A stretch of DNA of 55,367 nt, from contig NZ_JAJOIL010000019.1 in the NCBI RefSeq assembly GCF_021209385.1, positions 1-55,367 of the forward strand, in the 5' to 3' direction. The stretch comes from Seleniivibrio sp. Lineage in GTDB: Bacteria > Chrysiogenota > Deferribacteres > Deferribacterales > Geovibrionaceae. The position numbers were made by a program, and so were the translations under genes. Below, in pieces: positions 1 through 8,543 of this stretch. A model generated the notes under the pieces. The model did not search any database. It was not told the DNA's origin and worked only from the letters and a program-made list of their open reading frames with translations. Positions within the stretch are counted from its first letter, which is position 1, and each line of letters starts with the position of its first letter.

Positions 1-61
1 CCCTTTTTTAAAGGGGGACTTAAAGCTCCCTCCTTTATAAAAGGAGGGTTGGGGTGGATTT
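1..61. repeat. Intergenic hairpin repeat, likely ilvE terminator
   Basis: Palindromic CTCCCTCC/GGAGGG hairpins are followed by GGTTGGGGTGGATTT. The same block (positions 25-61) recurs in inverted orientation at 23752-23788. It lies just past the ilvE stop, so it probably also ends that transcript. It looks like a dispersed intergenic element; copy number cannot be judged from one window. Confidence 0.6.
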
Positions 62-69
62 ATATTTAA

Positions 70-1155
70 TTAATATCTTTCTACTTTTTTAAGCCAGCCG
101 AATTTATCGGGTGCCGCACCTTTCTGTATTGCGGTATAGGCCTCATATATCTTTCTGGTGTGCTCGCCAATCTCGCCGTTTCCGACCTTGAGTATTTCGC
201 CGTCATCGAAAACGTATTCGTTGACAGGAGAAACAACAGCTGCGGTACCGAAACCGCCCGCCTCAATTATATCCCCGCTCTTTATCTGAGCTACGAAATC
301 TTTGATGGCGATGCGTTCCTGACGAACCTTATATCCAAGGGTCGGCAGAAGCTCTATCATGGATATTGAAGTGATTGAGCGCAGAATCGAATCCGTGAAT
401 TCGGGGATTATTACCGTCCCGTCTTTCATGATATGGAAGTGGTTCATAGCGCCCGCTTCCTCAATATATGTGTTTGTTGCGTCGAGGTAAAGAACCTGGC
501 TGGCGCCGCATTGTTTGGCAACCATTCCGGGTTTCAGTGACGCAGTGTAGTTGCCGCCGGTTTTGGAGGCACCCGTTCCGCCTGAAACCGCTCTGTGATA
601 TTTGTCGGTGATAAGCAGTCTTACGCTGTGGTTGAAACCGCCCGCGTAGTAGGGACCGCTGGGTGACAGGATAACGCAGTATTTGTATTCACGGCTGGGG
701 CGAACACCGAGAGCATCCTCTGTGGCAAACATAAATGGACGGATATAGAGTGATGATTCGGGTACGTCAGGACACCATTTGCGGTCGATGTCCATAAGAC
801 GCATTGCGCCCTCCACCTGAAGCTCTTCGCTGATGGACTGCATGCAAATTAGTTCTGCGGAAACGTTCATCCTTTTCGCGTTCTGATCCAGTCTGAAAGC
901 GTAAATCTCGCCGTCGGCGTGTCTGAATGCTTTTGCGCCTTCAAAAATTGTCTGACCGTAGTGCAGGGACACGGCTCCGGGCATCATTTCGATGGGACCG
1001 TAAGGCACGATACGGGCGTTTTTCCATTCCCCGTCTTTGTAATCAACGAGAAACATGTGGTCTGTGCGGAACTGACCAAAGGGAAGGTCTTTGATACCTG
1101 CGATCTGCGAATACTTCCTATCACTTTCAGGAAGCAGTTTGGATGTTATTTCCAT
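70..1155 (-). CDS. ilvE: Branched-chain amino acid aminotransferase
   Basis: A fold-type IV PLP enzyme that interconverts valine, leucine and isoleucine with their 2-oxo acids using glutamate/2-oxoglutarate, in the cytosol. The 361-residue length fits the longer (eukaryote-like/BCAT II) subgroup. Visible family motifs are the LHYGQTIFEGAKAFR block near residue 65, the GGTGASKTGGNYTASL segment carrying the probable PLP lysine near residues 190-206, the YIEEAGAMNHF block near 230, and GTAAVVSPV near 305. GGAGG lies just upstream of the ATG, supporting this start. It is monocistronic by spacing, with a hairpin repeat directly downstream. Confidence 0.95.
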   Translation of the reverse strand: MEITSKLLPESDRKYSQIAGIKDLPFGQFRTDHMFLVDYKDGEWKNARIVPYGPIEMMPGAVSLHYGQTIFEGAKAFRHADGEIYAFRLDQNAKRMNVSAELICMQSISEELQVEGAMRLMDIDRKWCPDVPESSLYIRPFMFATEDALGVRPSREYKYCVILSPSGPYYAGGFNHSVRLLITDKYHRAVSGGTGASKTGGNYTASLKPGMVAKQCGASQVLYLDATNTYIEEAGAMNHFHIMKDGTVIIPEFTDSILRSITSISMIELLPTLGYKVRQERIAIKDFVAQIKSGDIIEAGGFGTAAVVSPVNEYVFDDGEILKVGNGEIGEHTRKIYEAYTAIQKGAAPDKFGWLKKVERY

Positions 1156-1245
1156 GGGACTCCTCCAATGCCTTTACCGTCACGATAAAGGGTTCGTGCA
1201 TGAAAATATACTCCCTAGGTATGCAGATAGTAAAGGAGAAAATGC

Positions 1246-2493
1246 TTATATTTTCTTTTTGGCATATTCTGCACAGGAAATTCCGGCAAATCTGCCAGTG
1301 CTCCAGCACATCTGGAGGTTATATCCTCCGGTCGGAGCGTCCAGATCCATCACTTCCCCCGCGAAGAAAAGCCCGTCAATAATCGTGGAACTCATTGATC
1401 TGCCGTCGATTTCTTTAAGGCTCACTCCGCCCGCCGTAACAACGGCTCTCTCGAATCCGGCAAACTGAACCCCTGAAAGCTCAAGCCCTTTCATGGCAGA
1501 TACAAGCTTATTGCGGTCTTTTTTTGACAGATTTGAAGCTTTCAGCATAGGGTCGATACCTGAAACCGTAAACACGGCAGGCACCAGAGAGGACATAACA
1601 CATTCATCTATAATATTTTTCAGTATTTTTTTATTATTCGTGCGCATGGACTGTTCAAGTTCTGAATCAAGCTCCGCCTGGGTTTTAAGCGGCAAAAGGT
1701 CTATCAGAAGCCTGTTGTCGGCATTGCGGTCGAACTCGTGTCCTGTGATGTCATACACTGCGGGGCCTGAAACACCTTTGTCGGTGAAAACAAGGTCGCC
1801 GTCTGCGGATGCGACGTTCTTTCCGTCAGATACCAGTATCAGACGAATATCCCGCAGGCTTACACCCTGCAAATCCTTTATCCATTCGCTGTCGGTATAT
1901 GCCGGAACGAGAACCGGACGCGGTTCAACAATAGTATGCCCCAGAGCCGATGCCAGTGTATACCCGTCACCGGACGAACCTGTCGCAGGGTACGATTTAC
2001 CGCCGCAGGCTATCACAGCCGCACGGCACCTGATATCGCGTCCGCCCGCTGTAACAGAGACTACCTGTCCGCCCTCCGTATTTACGTTCGCAACAGGAGA
2101 TGAAGAAATAAATTCCACGCCGCCCGACACGCAAAACCCCATCAGAACGCGCAGAACATCCGCCGAACCCGCCTCGCCGGCAGGAAAAACCTTAAAACCT
2201 TTCTCAACAGCAGTTTTAAGCCCTTTTGAGTTAAAGAACGAAACCACGTCGGAAGTGGTGAATGAGTTTATCGCCTGATACAGAAACCTGCCGTTCTTGC
2301 CGAATTTTGCAACGAACTGTTTCGTATCTTTCATAGTATTAGTTATGTTGCAGCGTCCGCTCCCGCTTATTAGCAGTTTACGTCCACATGTGACCATCTT
2401 TTCCGCAACAAGCACCTTGGCGCCCTCTTTCGCGGCAAATCCCGCCGCCATAAGTCCTGCCGCTCCGCCGCCTATTATAATAACGTCATACAT
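1246..2493 (-). CDS. HI0933/BaiN-family flavoprotein (NAD(P)/FAD-dependent oxidoreductase)
   Basis: The N-terminus has a clear dinucleotide-binding GGGAAGLMAA motif (residues 8-17). The CGRKLLISGSGRCNITN block (about 36-52) is diagnostic of the HI0933 (YhiN/BaiN) flavoprotein family. A second FAD-contact segment is near the C-terminus (GLFFAGEVMDLDAPTGGYNLQ). Length 415 residues is normal. The reaction is unknown for most members; BaiN reduces bile-acid enones in gut clostridia, so a substrate should not be transferred here. It lies 90 bp upstream of ilvE on the same strand and may be transcribed independently. Confidence 0.85.
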   Translation of the reverse strand: MYDVIIIGGGAAGLMAAGFAAKEGAKVLVAEKMVTCGRKLLISGSGRCNITNTMKDTKQFVAKFGKNGRFLYQAINSFTTSDVVSFFNSKGLKTAVEKGFKVFPAGEAGSADVLRVLMGFCVSGGVEFISSSPVANVNTEGGQVVSVTAGGRDIRCRAAVIACGGKSYPATGSSGDGYTLASALGHTIVEPRPVLVPAYTDSEWIKDLQGVSLRDIRLILVSDGKNVASADGDLVFTDKGVSGPAVYDITGHEFDRNADNRLLIDLLPLKTQAELDSELEQSMRTNNKKILKNIIDECVMSSLVPAVFTVSGIDPMLKASNLSKKDRNKLVSAMKGLELSGVQFAGFERAVVTAGGVSLKEIDGRSMSSTIIDGLFFAGEVMDLDAPTGGYNLQMCWSTGRFAGISCAEYAKKKI

Positions 2494-2572
2494 AGTTGCC
2501 CTTTATCAGAAATTTTGTACCTAAAACTCAAAAATATGTTAAACTATGTCACCGATTAATTAAAGGTGATTT

Positions 2573-3034
2573 ATGGAAACTATCAGAGGAAAAGCGGAAA
2601 AAATACGCAATACTGTTTCTGTCAACAGCGGAGGGCAAAATTCAACTGTAACAACTAGCCATATTGCACTTTTCCAGATAACTGGAAAACAAATAAAAGT
2701 TATATCAGGGGAACCGATAATGATAGAGGAAGGAGACGAAGTAGTTCTTGCCGGAAATCAAAAAAACGGTGTGTTCAATGCTATTGCGTACAAAAACACA
2801 ACTACCGGTGCAATAGGAAATCAGCCATATCTTTCATATTTTATCATCGGGATTGCATTTCCTGTATTTGCGACCATATTTTTTTTGAATTTCAAAAGTA
2901 TTTTGACCGAAAGTTTTTTTCAGGTGAAGTTTTTACTCTTTCTAATACTTCTTCCTGCAGTCTTTATTTTGGTTGGGGTGTATTTACTCATAACCGGATT
3001 AAAAATTATTAAAGCCAAAGGTATGCTTAACTGA
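2573..3034 (+). CDS. Hypothetical small membrane protein
   Basis: A 153-residue protein that I do not recognise. The first ~85 residues are hydrophilic and beta-rich (ISGEPIMIEEGDEVVLAG), suggesting a small OB-like or SH3-like barrel. Two membrane spans follow (about residues 88-106 and 117-144) with a short linker, and the tail is basic. GGTGATTT precedes the ATG. It stands alone between the flavoprotein and the kinase, ending 60 bp before the kinase start. Confidence 0.7.
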   Translation: METIRGKAEKIRNTVSVNSGGQNSTVTTSHIALFQITGKQIKVISGEPIMIEEGDEVVLAGNQKNGVFNAIAYKNTTTGAIGNQPYLSYFIIGIAFPVFATIFFLNFKSILTESFFQVKFLLFLILLPAVFILVGVYLLITGLKIIKAKGMLN

Positions 3035-3094
3035 ATTTTAATAACTGTCGAACATATATGAATCTTAATTGTCTGCCATATTAAGAGACACACA

Positions 3095-4993
3095 ATGAAA
3101 TTCTTCAGATCTATAACAGGCAGGCTTCTGCCGGCTTTTTTCATTACGGCACTGCTGCCGACACTGCTTCTTTCTGCCAGTGTCTATTTTTCAGCAAAAC
3201 AGTCCGCTTTGCTGACCTCTGAAAATATGATAGACGAACAATTCTCCATGGTGGATTCACTCATAGATCAGATGCTGGTGTCCTCCGCAACGGAGCTTTC
3301 CGTTGTAGAACAGCATGAAAGCTTTAAAAAGTTCCTGAAAACAGGCGACCCGCAGGACATTGCACGTGAATTCAGCTCAATAATGCTGCGCCATCCTGAG
3401 TTTCTGCAAATCAAATATATAGATAAAAGCGGAATGGAGATAATACGCCTGAACAGAACGCAAAAAGGGCTTTCACGCACCAAAAACAGTGAACTGCACA
3501 ACAGAGCCGACAAGTATTATTTCAGACAGGCAATCAGCATGTCAGGAAAATACATATACGTTTCCGGTCTCGACCCGAACGTGGAAAAAGAGAAAGGGCA
3601 TATACGAAGACTGGTAGCGCGGATAGGAGTTAAGGTTGAAAAAAACGGCATATTGCTCATAAATCTCGACGGCAACTACATATTCAAACACATCCTTCCC
3701 CTTGCCGGAGCAAAACCGGCAAAAGCAATGCTCATCAATAACTCCGGCAGATACATAAGCTATGACGGCAGCAGTTTTAAAGAATACGCCGCAAATGAGA
3801 TACAAAACCGTTTCGATATAGACGCAAAAAGCCTTCTTACAGAACAGCATATTACTCAAAAAAGGGTCAAAGACGGATATCTTTCCGTAATGCCCATAAA
3901 GTTTGACAACTCGGAAGGTTCAAACATGTGGTACGTCGCAATATACGAATCCGACAGCGAAATAAACACCGCAGTATTCTCCATCATGCGCCCCTATATG
4001 ATAAGTCTCTGGGTGGTTTTCGGTTTTGTGCTGGTATTCACACTTCTGGTGTCGGCAAACATAATCAAAAAAGTTAAACATCTGGTGAGGTTTATACCCT
4101 CGGCAGCAGATAATGGATTCACGGAAACAGGCATCAATGAATTTGACGGCATAGGACATGCCATCCGCAAAACAGCTCTGGGACTGAAACAAAGCACCCT
4201 TGAGCTTGAAAAGCTGAACAGAAACCTTGAAACAAGAATCGCCGAACAGGTTGAAAAAATAGCAGGTATGACAGAAAAAGAGCTTGATTATCAGAAACAG
4301 CTTCGGGAGATTCAGGAACAGCTTATGCATGCCGACAGGCTGGCGTCCCTGGGGATGATATCCGCCGCAATGGCACACGAGATAGGCAACCCGCTTGCCG
4401 CCATGAAGACCAGTCTGGAAGTTCTGCGCACAGAGAACGAATCGCCCGAAGAGAAGGAATTTATTACATTGATAATCTCACAAGTGGATAAGCTATCGGT
4501 TTTCCTCAAATCGATCACAAAATTCGGCAGAAAGCCTGACGCGGAATATAAAGAAACGGACATAGCGGAGGTTCTTAAAGAGGTTGTTCTGACTCTTGAA
4601 AAAGAGACCGAGCGCAACGGGATACGTATAAGCCTTAAAGCGGAAAAAAGTATTGTCGTATGCGACGAAATGCAGTTCAGGCAGGTTATATTCAATATAC
4701 TCCTCAACTCAGTTCAACAGCTTTCAGAGAAGGACGGCGGAAACATAGACATAACGCTTAAAGGCAACAACGGTGCATATGAACTCATAATTACCGACAC
4801 AGGCGGCGGAGCGAAGGAACCGGAAAAGATGTTCAAACCTTTTTACACCACCAAACAGGACGGCACAGGATTAGGACTTGCCATTGTGAACGATATAGTC
4901 AAATCAACGGGCTGGAGCATCACCGCAGAAAACATAGCGGAAAAAGGACTTCAAACCGTAATAAAAATTAAGAGTGCGGACAATGAAAACTAA
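3095..4993 (+). CDS. Membrane sensor histidine kinase
   Basis: 632 residues: an N-terminal membrane span (about 12-32), a Cache-like extracytoplasmic sensor (about 35-295), a second span (about 302-322), a coiled linker (about 345-405), then the dimerisation/phosphotransfer domain with AHEIGNPLAAMK, whose His428 is the expected phosphorylation site. An HATPase domain follows with the N box (FNILLNSVQQL, near 533), G1 (DTGGGAKEP) and G2 (GTGLGLAIV). The architecture matches NtrB/DctB/ZraS-like kinases that pair with sigma-54 regulators. The regulator gene overlaps its 3' end, so the two are a cognate pair. The ligand is unknown. Confidence 0.93.
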   Translation: MKFFRSITGRLLPAFFITALLPTLLLSASVYFSAKQSALLTSENMIDEQFSMVDSLIDQMLVSSATELSVVEQHESFKKFLKTGDPQDIAREFSSIMLRHPEFLQIKYIDKSGMEIIRLNRTQKGLSRTKNSELHNRADKYYFRQAISMSGKYIYVSGLDPNVEKEKGHIRRLVARIGVKVEKNGILLINLDGNYIFKHILPLAGAKPAKAMLINNSGRYISYDGSSFKEYAANEIQNRFDIDAKSLLTEQHITQKRVKDGYLSVMPIKFDNSEGSNMWYVAIYESDSEINTAVFSIMRPYMISLWVVFGFVLVFTLLVSANIIKKVKHLVRFIPSAADNGFTETGINEFDGIGHAIRKTALGLKQSTLELEKLNRNLETRIAEQVEKIAGMTEKELDYQKQLREIQEQLMHADRLASLGMISAAMAHEIGNPLAAMKTSLEVLRTENESPEEKEFITLIISQVDKLSVFLKSITKFGRKPDAEYKETDIAEVLKEVVLTLEKETERNGIRISLKAEKSIVVCDEMQFRQVIFNILLNSVQQLSEKDGGNIDITLKGNNGAYELIITDTGGGAKEPEKMFKPFYTTKQDGTGLGLAIVNDIVKSTGWSITAENIAEKGLQTVIKIKSADNEN

Positions 4994-6314
4994 ACTGCTG
5001 ATAGTCGAAGACGACCAGCTTCTCGGCAAATCACTTGTACGGTTCTTTTCAAAGGAACATGAAACTACGCTTACAAATACGTTCGCAGCTGCGAAGAACG
5101 CCATAATGTACGAGGATTTCGACGTGGCAATCCTTGACGTCAACCTTCCCGACGGTGAAGGAACCGATCTTCTGCCTATCATAAAAAACTCGCCCGGCAA
5201 CACCGAGGCTATAGTAGTAACAGCTTATCCGGAAGTGCAAATGGCTGTAAAAACCCTTAAAATGGGCGCATTCGACTATGTGAACAAGCCTTTTGAACTG
5301 GTAGATCTGCAACTCTGCGTCAACAACGCCATGACACTGAAACTGGCAAAACAGAATCTGGGGGCTATCCATGCCATGAAGGACAGAACTTCTCTGGACA
5401 GCATCGTCGGCAGCTCTGATGTTATGCAGGAAATGAAAAAACAGATAATTCTGGCGGCGCAGTCCGACGAAACAAGAGTCCTTATATCCGGTGAAACAGG
5501 AACGGGTAAAGAGCTGGTGGCGGAGGCAGTCCATATGCTTTCTCCGAGAAAGGAACGTCCTTTCATGAGCATAAATTCCGCCGGACTGCCTGAACAGCTT
5601 GTTGAATCGGAACTTTTCGGATATGAGCAGGGTGCCTTCACCGACGCGAGAAAAAACAAAAAAGGACTGATAGAGATGGCTTCCGGCGGTACGCTTTTCA
5701 TGGACGAAATAGGCGACCTGCCGATGTCCACACAGGTGAAACTTCTGCGGTTCCTCGAAAACGGAACCTTTTTCAAGCTGGGCGCGACAAAAGAAACGAA
5801 AGTAAACGTACGCATCATAACAGCGACCCACAGAAACCTTGAAGCGCTCGTTAAGGAAGGTAAATTCAGAGAAGACCTGTTTTTCAGGCTGAACGTCGTG
5901 AATATAGTCATCCCACCGCTTGCAAAAAGAGGCGGTGACTGCATTGAACTGGCTCAGTATTATCTGGACAAATACAGACGAAAGATGAACAAACAGCCGA
6001 TGGAGCTTTCCGCGCACGACAGGCGTGTTATTCTCGATTACGGCTGGCCCGGCAACGTGCGCGAACTCAGAAACATAATGGAGCGGACAGCGCTTTTCGG
6101 TCATCTGCCGGAACTGAACCCGAAACCTGCGGTTGCCCTCGTGCATGAAACAAAGCCAGAAATGTGCTGTTTGAAAGACGTCGAGAAACGGCACATCCTC
6201 TCCGTTTACGAATCCTGTGAGCGCAATAAGACAAGGGCAGCAAACGTTCTTGGAGTAAGCCGACTGACCCTCAGAAAAAAACTGGAAGAGTACGGAGTGG
6301 ACGACCCCGACTGA
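4983..6314 (+). CDS. Sigma-54-dependent NtrC-type response regulator
   Basis: Receiver domain (acidic pocket ED at 9-10, phosphoacceptor Asp52 in ILDVNLPDG, Lys in VNKPF near 102), then an AAA+ sigma-54 activator domain with Walker A GETGTGKE, the sigma-54-contacting loop as GAFTDA (a common variant of GAFTGA), Walker B GTLFMDEIGD, and the arginine-finger region. The Fis-type helix-turn-helix is at the C-terminus (ANVLGVSRLTLRKKLEEYG). I start at the ATG at 4983, inside the kinase end; an in-frame GTG lies 9 bp upstream. A sigma-54 promoter lies 110 bp past its stop, so the downstream small gene is the obvious target. Confidence 0.93.
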   Translation: MKTKLLIVEDDQLLGKSLVRFFSKEHETTLTNTFAAAKNAIMYEDFDVAILDVNLPDGEGTDLLPIIKNSPGNTEAIVVTAYPEVQMAVKTLKMGAFDYVNKPFELVDLQLCVNNAMTLKLAKQNLGAIHAMKDRTSLDSIVGSSDVMQEMKKQIILAAQSDETRVLISGETGTGKELVAEAVHMLSPRKERPFMSINSAGLPEQLVESELFGYEQGAFTDARKNKKGLIEMASGGTLFMDEIGDLPMSTQVKLLRFLENGTFFKLGATKETKVNVRIITATHRNLEALVKEGKFREDLFFRLNVVNIVIPPLAKRGGDCIELAQYYLDKYRRKMNKQPMELSAHDRRVILDYGWPGNVRELRNIMERTALFGHLPELNPKPAVALVHETKPEMCCLKDVEKRHILSVYESCERNKTRAANVLGVSRLTLRKKLEEYGVDDPD

Positions 6315-6344
6315 TAAGTTTCTTACCAAACGGCAAGAAACTTA
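6315..6344. promoter_or_regulatory. Inverted repeat: candidate activator site and/or terminator
   Basis: Ten-base arms TAAGTTTCTT and AAGAAACTTA are separated by 10 nt and centred about 120 bp upstream of the start point implied by the sigma-54 promoter at 6424. That is the usual spacing for a sigma-54 activator binding site. A run of seven T begins 7 nt downstream, so the same dyad could end the regulator transcript. Both roles are possible. Confidence 0.55.
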
Positions 6345-6423
6345 CCGGATATTTTTTTATCATCATTAATCACAGAATAATATAAGTATCTATAGCATAA
6401 TTCTTTTTCAAAAACATAAAAAG

Positions 6424-6439
6424 TGGCACACCTGTTGCA
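6424..6439 (+). promoter_or_regulatory. Sigma-54 (-24/-12) promoter
   Basis: TGGCAC-N5-TTGCA, a full match to the -24/-12 consensus with correct spacing. The start point should fall near 6450, giving a leader of about 30 nt before the ATG at 6482, which has GGAGGT 6 nt upstream. It lies directly downstream of a sigma-54 activator gene. Confidence 0.88.
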
Positions 6440-6481
6440 ATCTATATGACATAACGAATACGTTGACTCAGGAGGTCAATC

Positions 6482-6724
6482 ATGAAAAATGCATCACTTT
6501 TCGCATCATCAATACTTGCAGCAGCTCTTATGTTTTCCGCTTTCAGCGCTATGGCATCAGAAACAAAAGCGCCCGCAGTTAAAAAAGAGATGGTTAAAGC
6601 CGTCATGCTGACACCCGAAGAAACAAAAAAATGTGAGGAATACGCTAAGAACCCTGCAATGGTAAAACTGACCAAAGCAGAAATCGAAAAATGCAAAACA
6701 CTGAAATCTGATAAGATGAAATAA
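6482..6724 (+). CDS. Small secreted protein, sigma-54 controlled
   Basis: An 80-residue protein with a Sec signal peptide (MKNASLFASSILAAALMFSAFSAMA, cleavage near residue 25 before SETKAP). The mature part is Lys/Glu-rich, about 55 residues, with two cysteines in similar settings (ETKKCEEYAKNPAMVKL and EIEKCKTLK), suggesting a short helical hairpin closed by a disulfide or binding a ligand. No known family recognised. It has its own sigma-54 promoter and a strong terminator, so it is expressed as a single gene, probably as the output of the adjacent two-component system. Location is presumably periplasmic. Confidence 0.8.
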   Translation: MKNASLFASSILAAALMFSAFSAMASETKAPAVKKEMVKAVMLTPEETKKCEEYAKNPAMVKLTKAEIEKCKTLKSDKMK

Positions 6725-6764
6725 GCAGTAAGCAATCCTTCAAAATCCCCTTATTATCCGGTAA

Positions 6765-6793
6765 AAACGCCGCATGCGACTGCGGCGTTTTTT
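6765..6793 (+). terminator. Rho-independent terminator
   Basis: AAACGCCGCA / TGCGGCGTTT hairpin with a 6-nt loop followed by a T run. It ends the small secreted protein transcript and also separates it from the convergent transporter gene. Confidence 0.85.
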
Positions 6794-6827
6794 AATATTT
6801 TCAATCTTTTAACCTATCTCTTCTTTA

Positions 6828-8165
6828 TCAGTTAAAAAGACCTATTTTGTGAAGGAAGACAATCAGAACTGTCAGAGGTGTTATGAATCTGATGATAAAA
6901 TACCACACGTTGAACACTATCACCAATTTGTCAGTTTCTGCTATCTGTCTGTAAGCGATCTCTTTTTTGAGGATATGACCAACAAATACCGATGTCAGCA
7001 TTCCGCCGATGGGAAGCAGATAATTGCTGGCAAAATTATCCATGGCATCAAGAACGGGCATCCCTGCGACAGTGAAATCTCCGAGTACGTTATATGACAA
7101 AGCAGCGGGAAGCCCTGTAACAAACAACACAAAACCCATCATGACAGACGCTTTTTTGCGTTCCATCCCTTTTTCATCAATGAGATATGCAACAACGACC
7201 TCGAATATTGATATCATGGAGGTCAAAGCAGCAAAAGCAAGCAGAAGGAAAAACAGGAACGAAAGAGCATGACCGAAAGGCAAAGATGCAAAAACCTGCG
7301 GAAGAGTTTTGAATATAAGTCCTGGTCCCGCTGCCGGTTCAAGCCCTACTGTGAAAACTATAGGGAACAGCGCAAGCCCTGCGACAAGCGCAACAATCGT
7401 ATCGAGAACCGCAATCTTAGTTGCCATGGGAAAGATCACCTCTTTATTGTCCATATACGAACCATAAGTTACAATGATACCCATTGCCAGCGACAGGGTG
7501 AAAAATGAATGACCTATCGCCTCAAGAACACCTTCTACTGTCAGCTTTGCAAAATCAGGATAAAACATGAATCTTATGCCTTCCATCGCTCCCTTGGTTG
7601 TCATAGCATACGCGAACATAACAACCAGAATTATGAACAATCCGGGCATCATGACCCTGTTCCACTGCTCAATCCCTTTTTTAACGCCTTTGAGAACGGC
7701 ATAGACCGTCAGCACAAGAAATACTGTGAAACAGAAAATCTGCGTCAGAGCATCGCCGACAAGCTGTCCGAAAAGTCCTGTAAGCTGTTCAGCCGGTAGT
7801 TTAAGATACGAACCTGAAACCGATTTTAAAAGAAAATTGAACGTCCATCCGGCAACGGTGCCGTAATAGGAAAGAATCACATAACTCGCAATAAAGTTTA
7901 TCCATCCGATGTTTGACCAGAACGGATTCTTACTTAAATGCTTAAAAGTGCCGACAACATCTTTCTGGGATTCCCTGCCGATGAGCAGCTCAGCTATCAG
8001 CAGAGGCAACCCGCATATCACAATGGCGAGAAGATAGACCAGAACAAAGGCGCCACCCCCATTCATGCCCGTAATATAAGGAAATTTCCAGATATTACCA
8101 AGCCCCACAGCGGATCCCACCGCGGCTAATGTAAAGCCGAGGCGTCCGCTCCAATGATTTCTCAT
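6828..8165 (-). CDS. Neurotransmitter:sodium symporter (NSS) family transporter
   Basis: A Na+-coupled uptake carrier for amino acids or related solutes (LeuT fold) in the inner membrane. The first helix carries the family signature GSAVGLGNIWKFPY followed by NGGGAF, which forms the Na+ and substrate sites. At 445 residues it has the 11-12 hydrophobic segments typical of bacterial members. The substrate cannot be read from sequence. GGAGAAC lies before the ATG. It fits the sodium energetics implied by the nqr operon in this window. Confidence 0.92.
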   Translation of the reverse strand: MRNHWSGRLGFTLAAVGSAVGLGNIWKFPYITGMNGGGAFVLVYLLAIVICGLPLLIAELLIGRESQKDVVGTFKHLSKNPFWSNIGWINFIASYVILSYYGTVAGWTFNFLLKSVSGSYLKLPAEQLTGLFGQLVGDALTQIFCFTVFLVLTVYAVLKGVKKGIEQWNRVMMPGLFIILVVMFAYAMTTKGAMEGIRFMFYPDFAKLTVEGVLEAIGHSFFTLSLAMGIIVTYGSYMDNKEVIFPMATKIAVLDTIVALVAGLALFPIVFTVGLEPAAGPGLIFKTLPQVFASLPFGHALSFLFFLLLAFAALTSMISIFEVVVAYLIDEKGMERKKASVMMGFVLFVTGLPAALSYNVLGDFTVAGMPVLDAMDNFASNYLLPIGGMLTSVFVGHILKKEIAYRQIAETDKLVIVFNVWYFIIRFITPLTVLIVFLHKIGLFN

Positions 8166-8391
8166 AGTGTTCTCCTTTGAAAAAATAATAATAGGAAAAT
8201 TTGTTGTGCTTCTTTATTGCAAAAAAATCAGAAAAATTCAATCGGCTGAAACGATATGTATGAAAATAATCTTAACTTCTGATATCTGCTAAAATAATAA
8301 ATGAACCAGTGACAGTTTCAACTGATGTTGACCGGAAGGGAAATCAGTAATATATTTTCGTTGAAACAATTGTTCCGGCATGAGGTGCAAA

Positions 8392-8508
8392 ATGGCGACA
8401 AAAAAGGGAGAGACATACGTTTGTAAGGTCTGCAACGCGGTAGTTAAGGTTGAAAACGGCGGAAGCGGCGCTCTGATGTGCTGTATGGTGAAAATGACAA
8501 AAATGTAA
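8392..8508 (+). CDS. Desulforedoxin
   Basis: A 38-residue protein with the desulforedoxin layout: Tyr-Val-Cys-Lys-Val-Cys near residues 9-14 and a Cys-Cys pair at 30-31 after Gly-Gly-Ser-Gly. Four cysteines bind one iron in an Fe(SCys)4 centre. The same fold forms the N-terminal domain of desulfoferrodoxin, but here there is no superoxide reductase domain. The residue after CC is Met rather than the usual Gly. GAGGTG lies 5 nt before the ATG. It converges on rubrerythrin, consistent with a shared role in oxygen or peroxide defence or electron transfer. Confidence 0.85.
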   Translation: MATKKGETYVCKVCNAVVKVENGGSGALMCCMVKMTKM

Positions 8509-8511
8509 CAA

Positions 8512-8533
8512 GGGCGGACATTCCTGCCCGCCC
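8512..8533. terminator. Hairpin between convergent desulforedoxin and rubrerythrin genes
   Basis: GGGCGG and CCGCCC arms with a 10-nt loop lie between the two stop codons. No strong T run follows on the plus strand; a T-rich stretch follows on the minus strand. Probably terminates both genes. Confidence 0.5.
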
Positions 8534-8543
8534 GTAAGATGTC

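Noticed and set aside
5049-6329. A 426-codon open frame on the minus strand opposite the sigma-54 regulator.
   Set aside because: It is antisense to a fully conserved regulator gene, has Cys/His/Phe-rich nonsense composition and no family motif or ribosome site.
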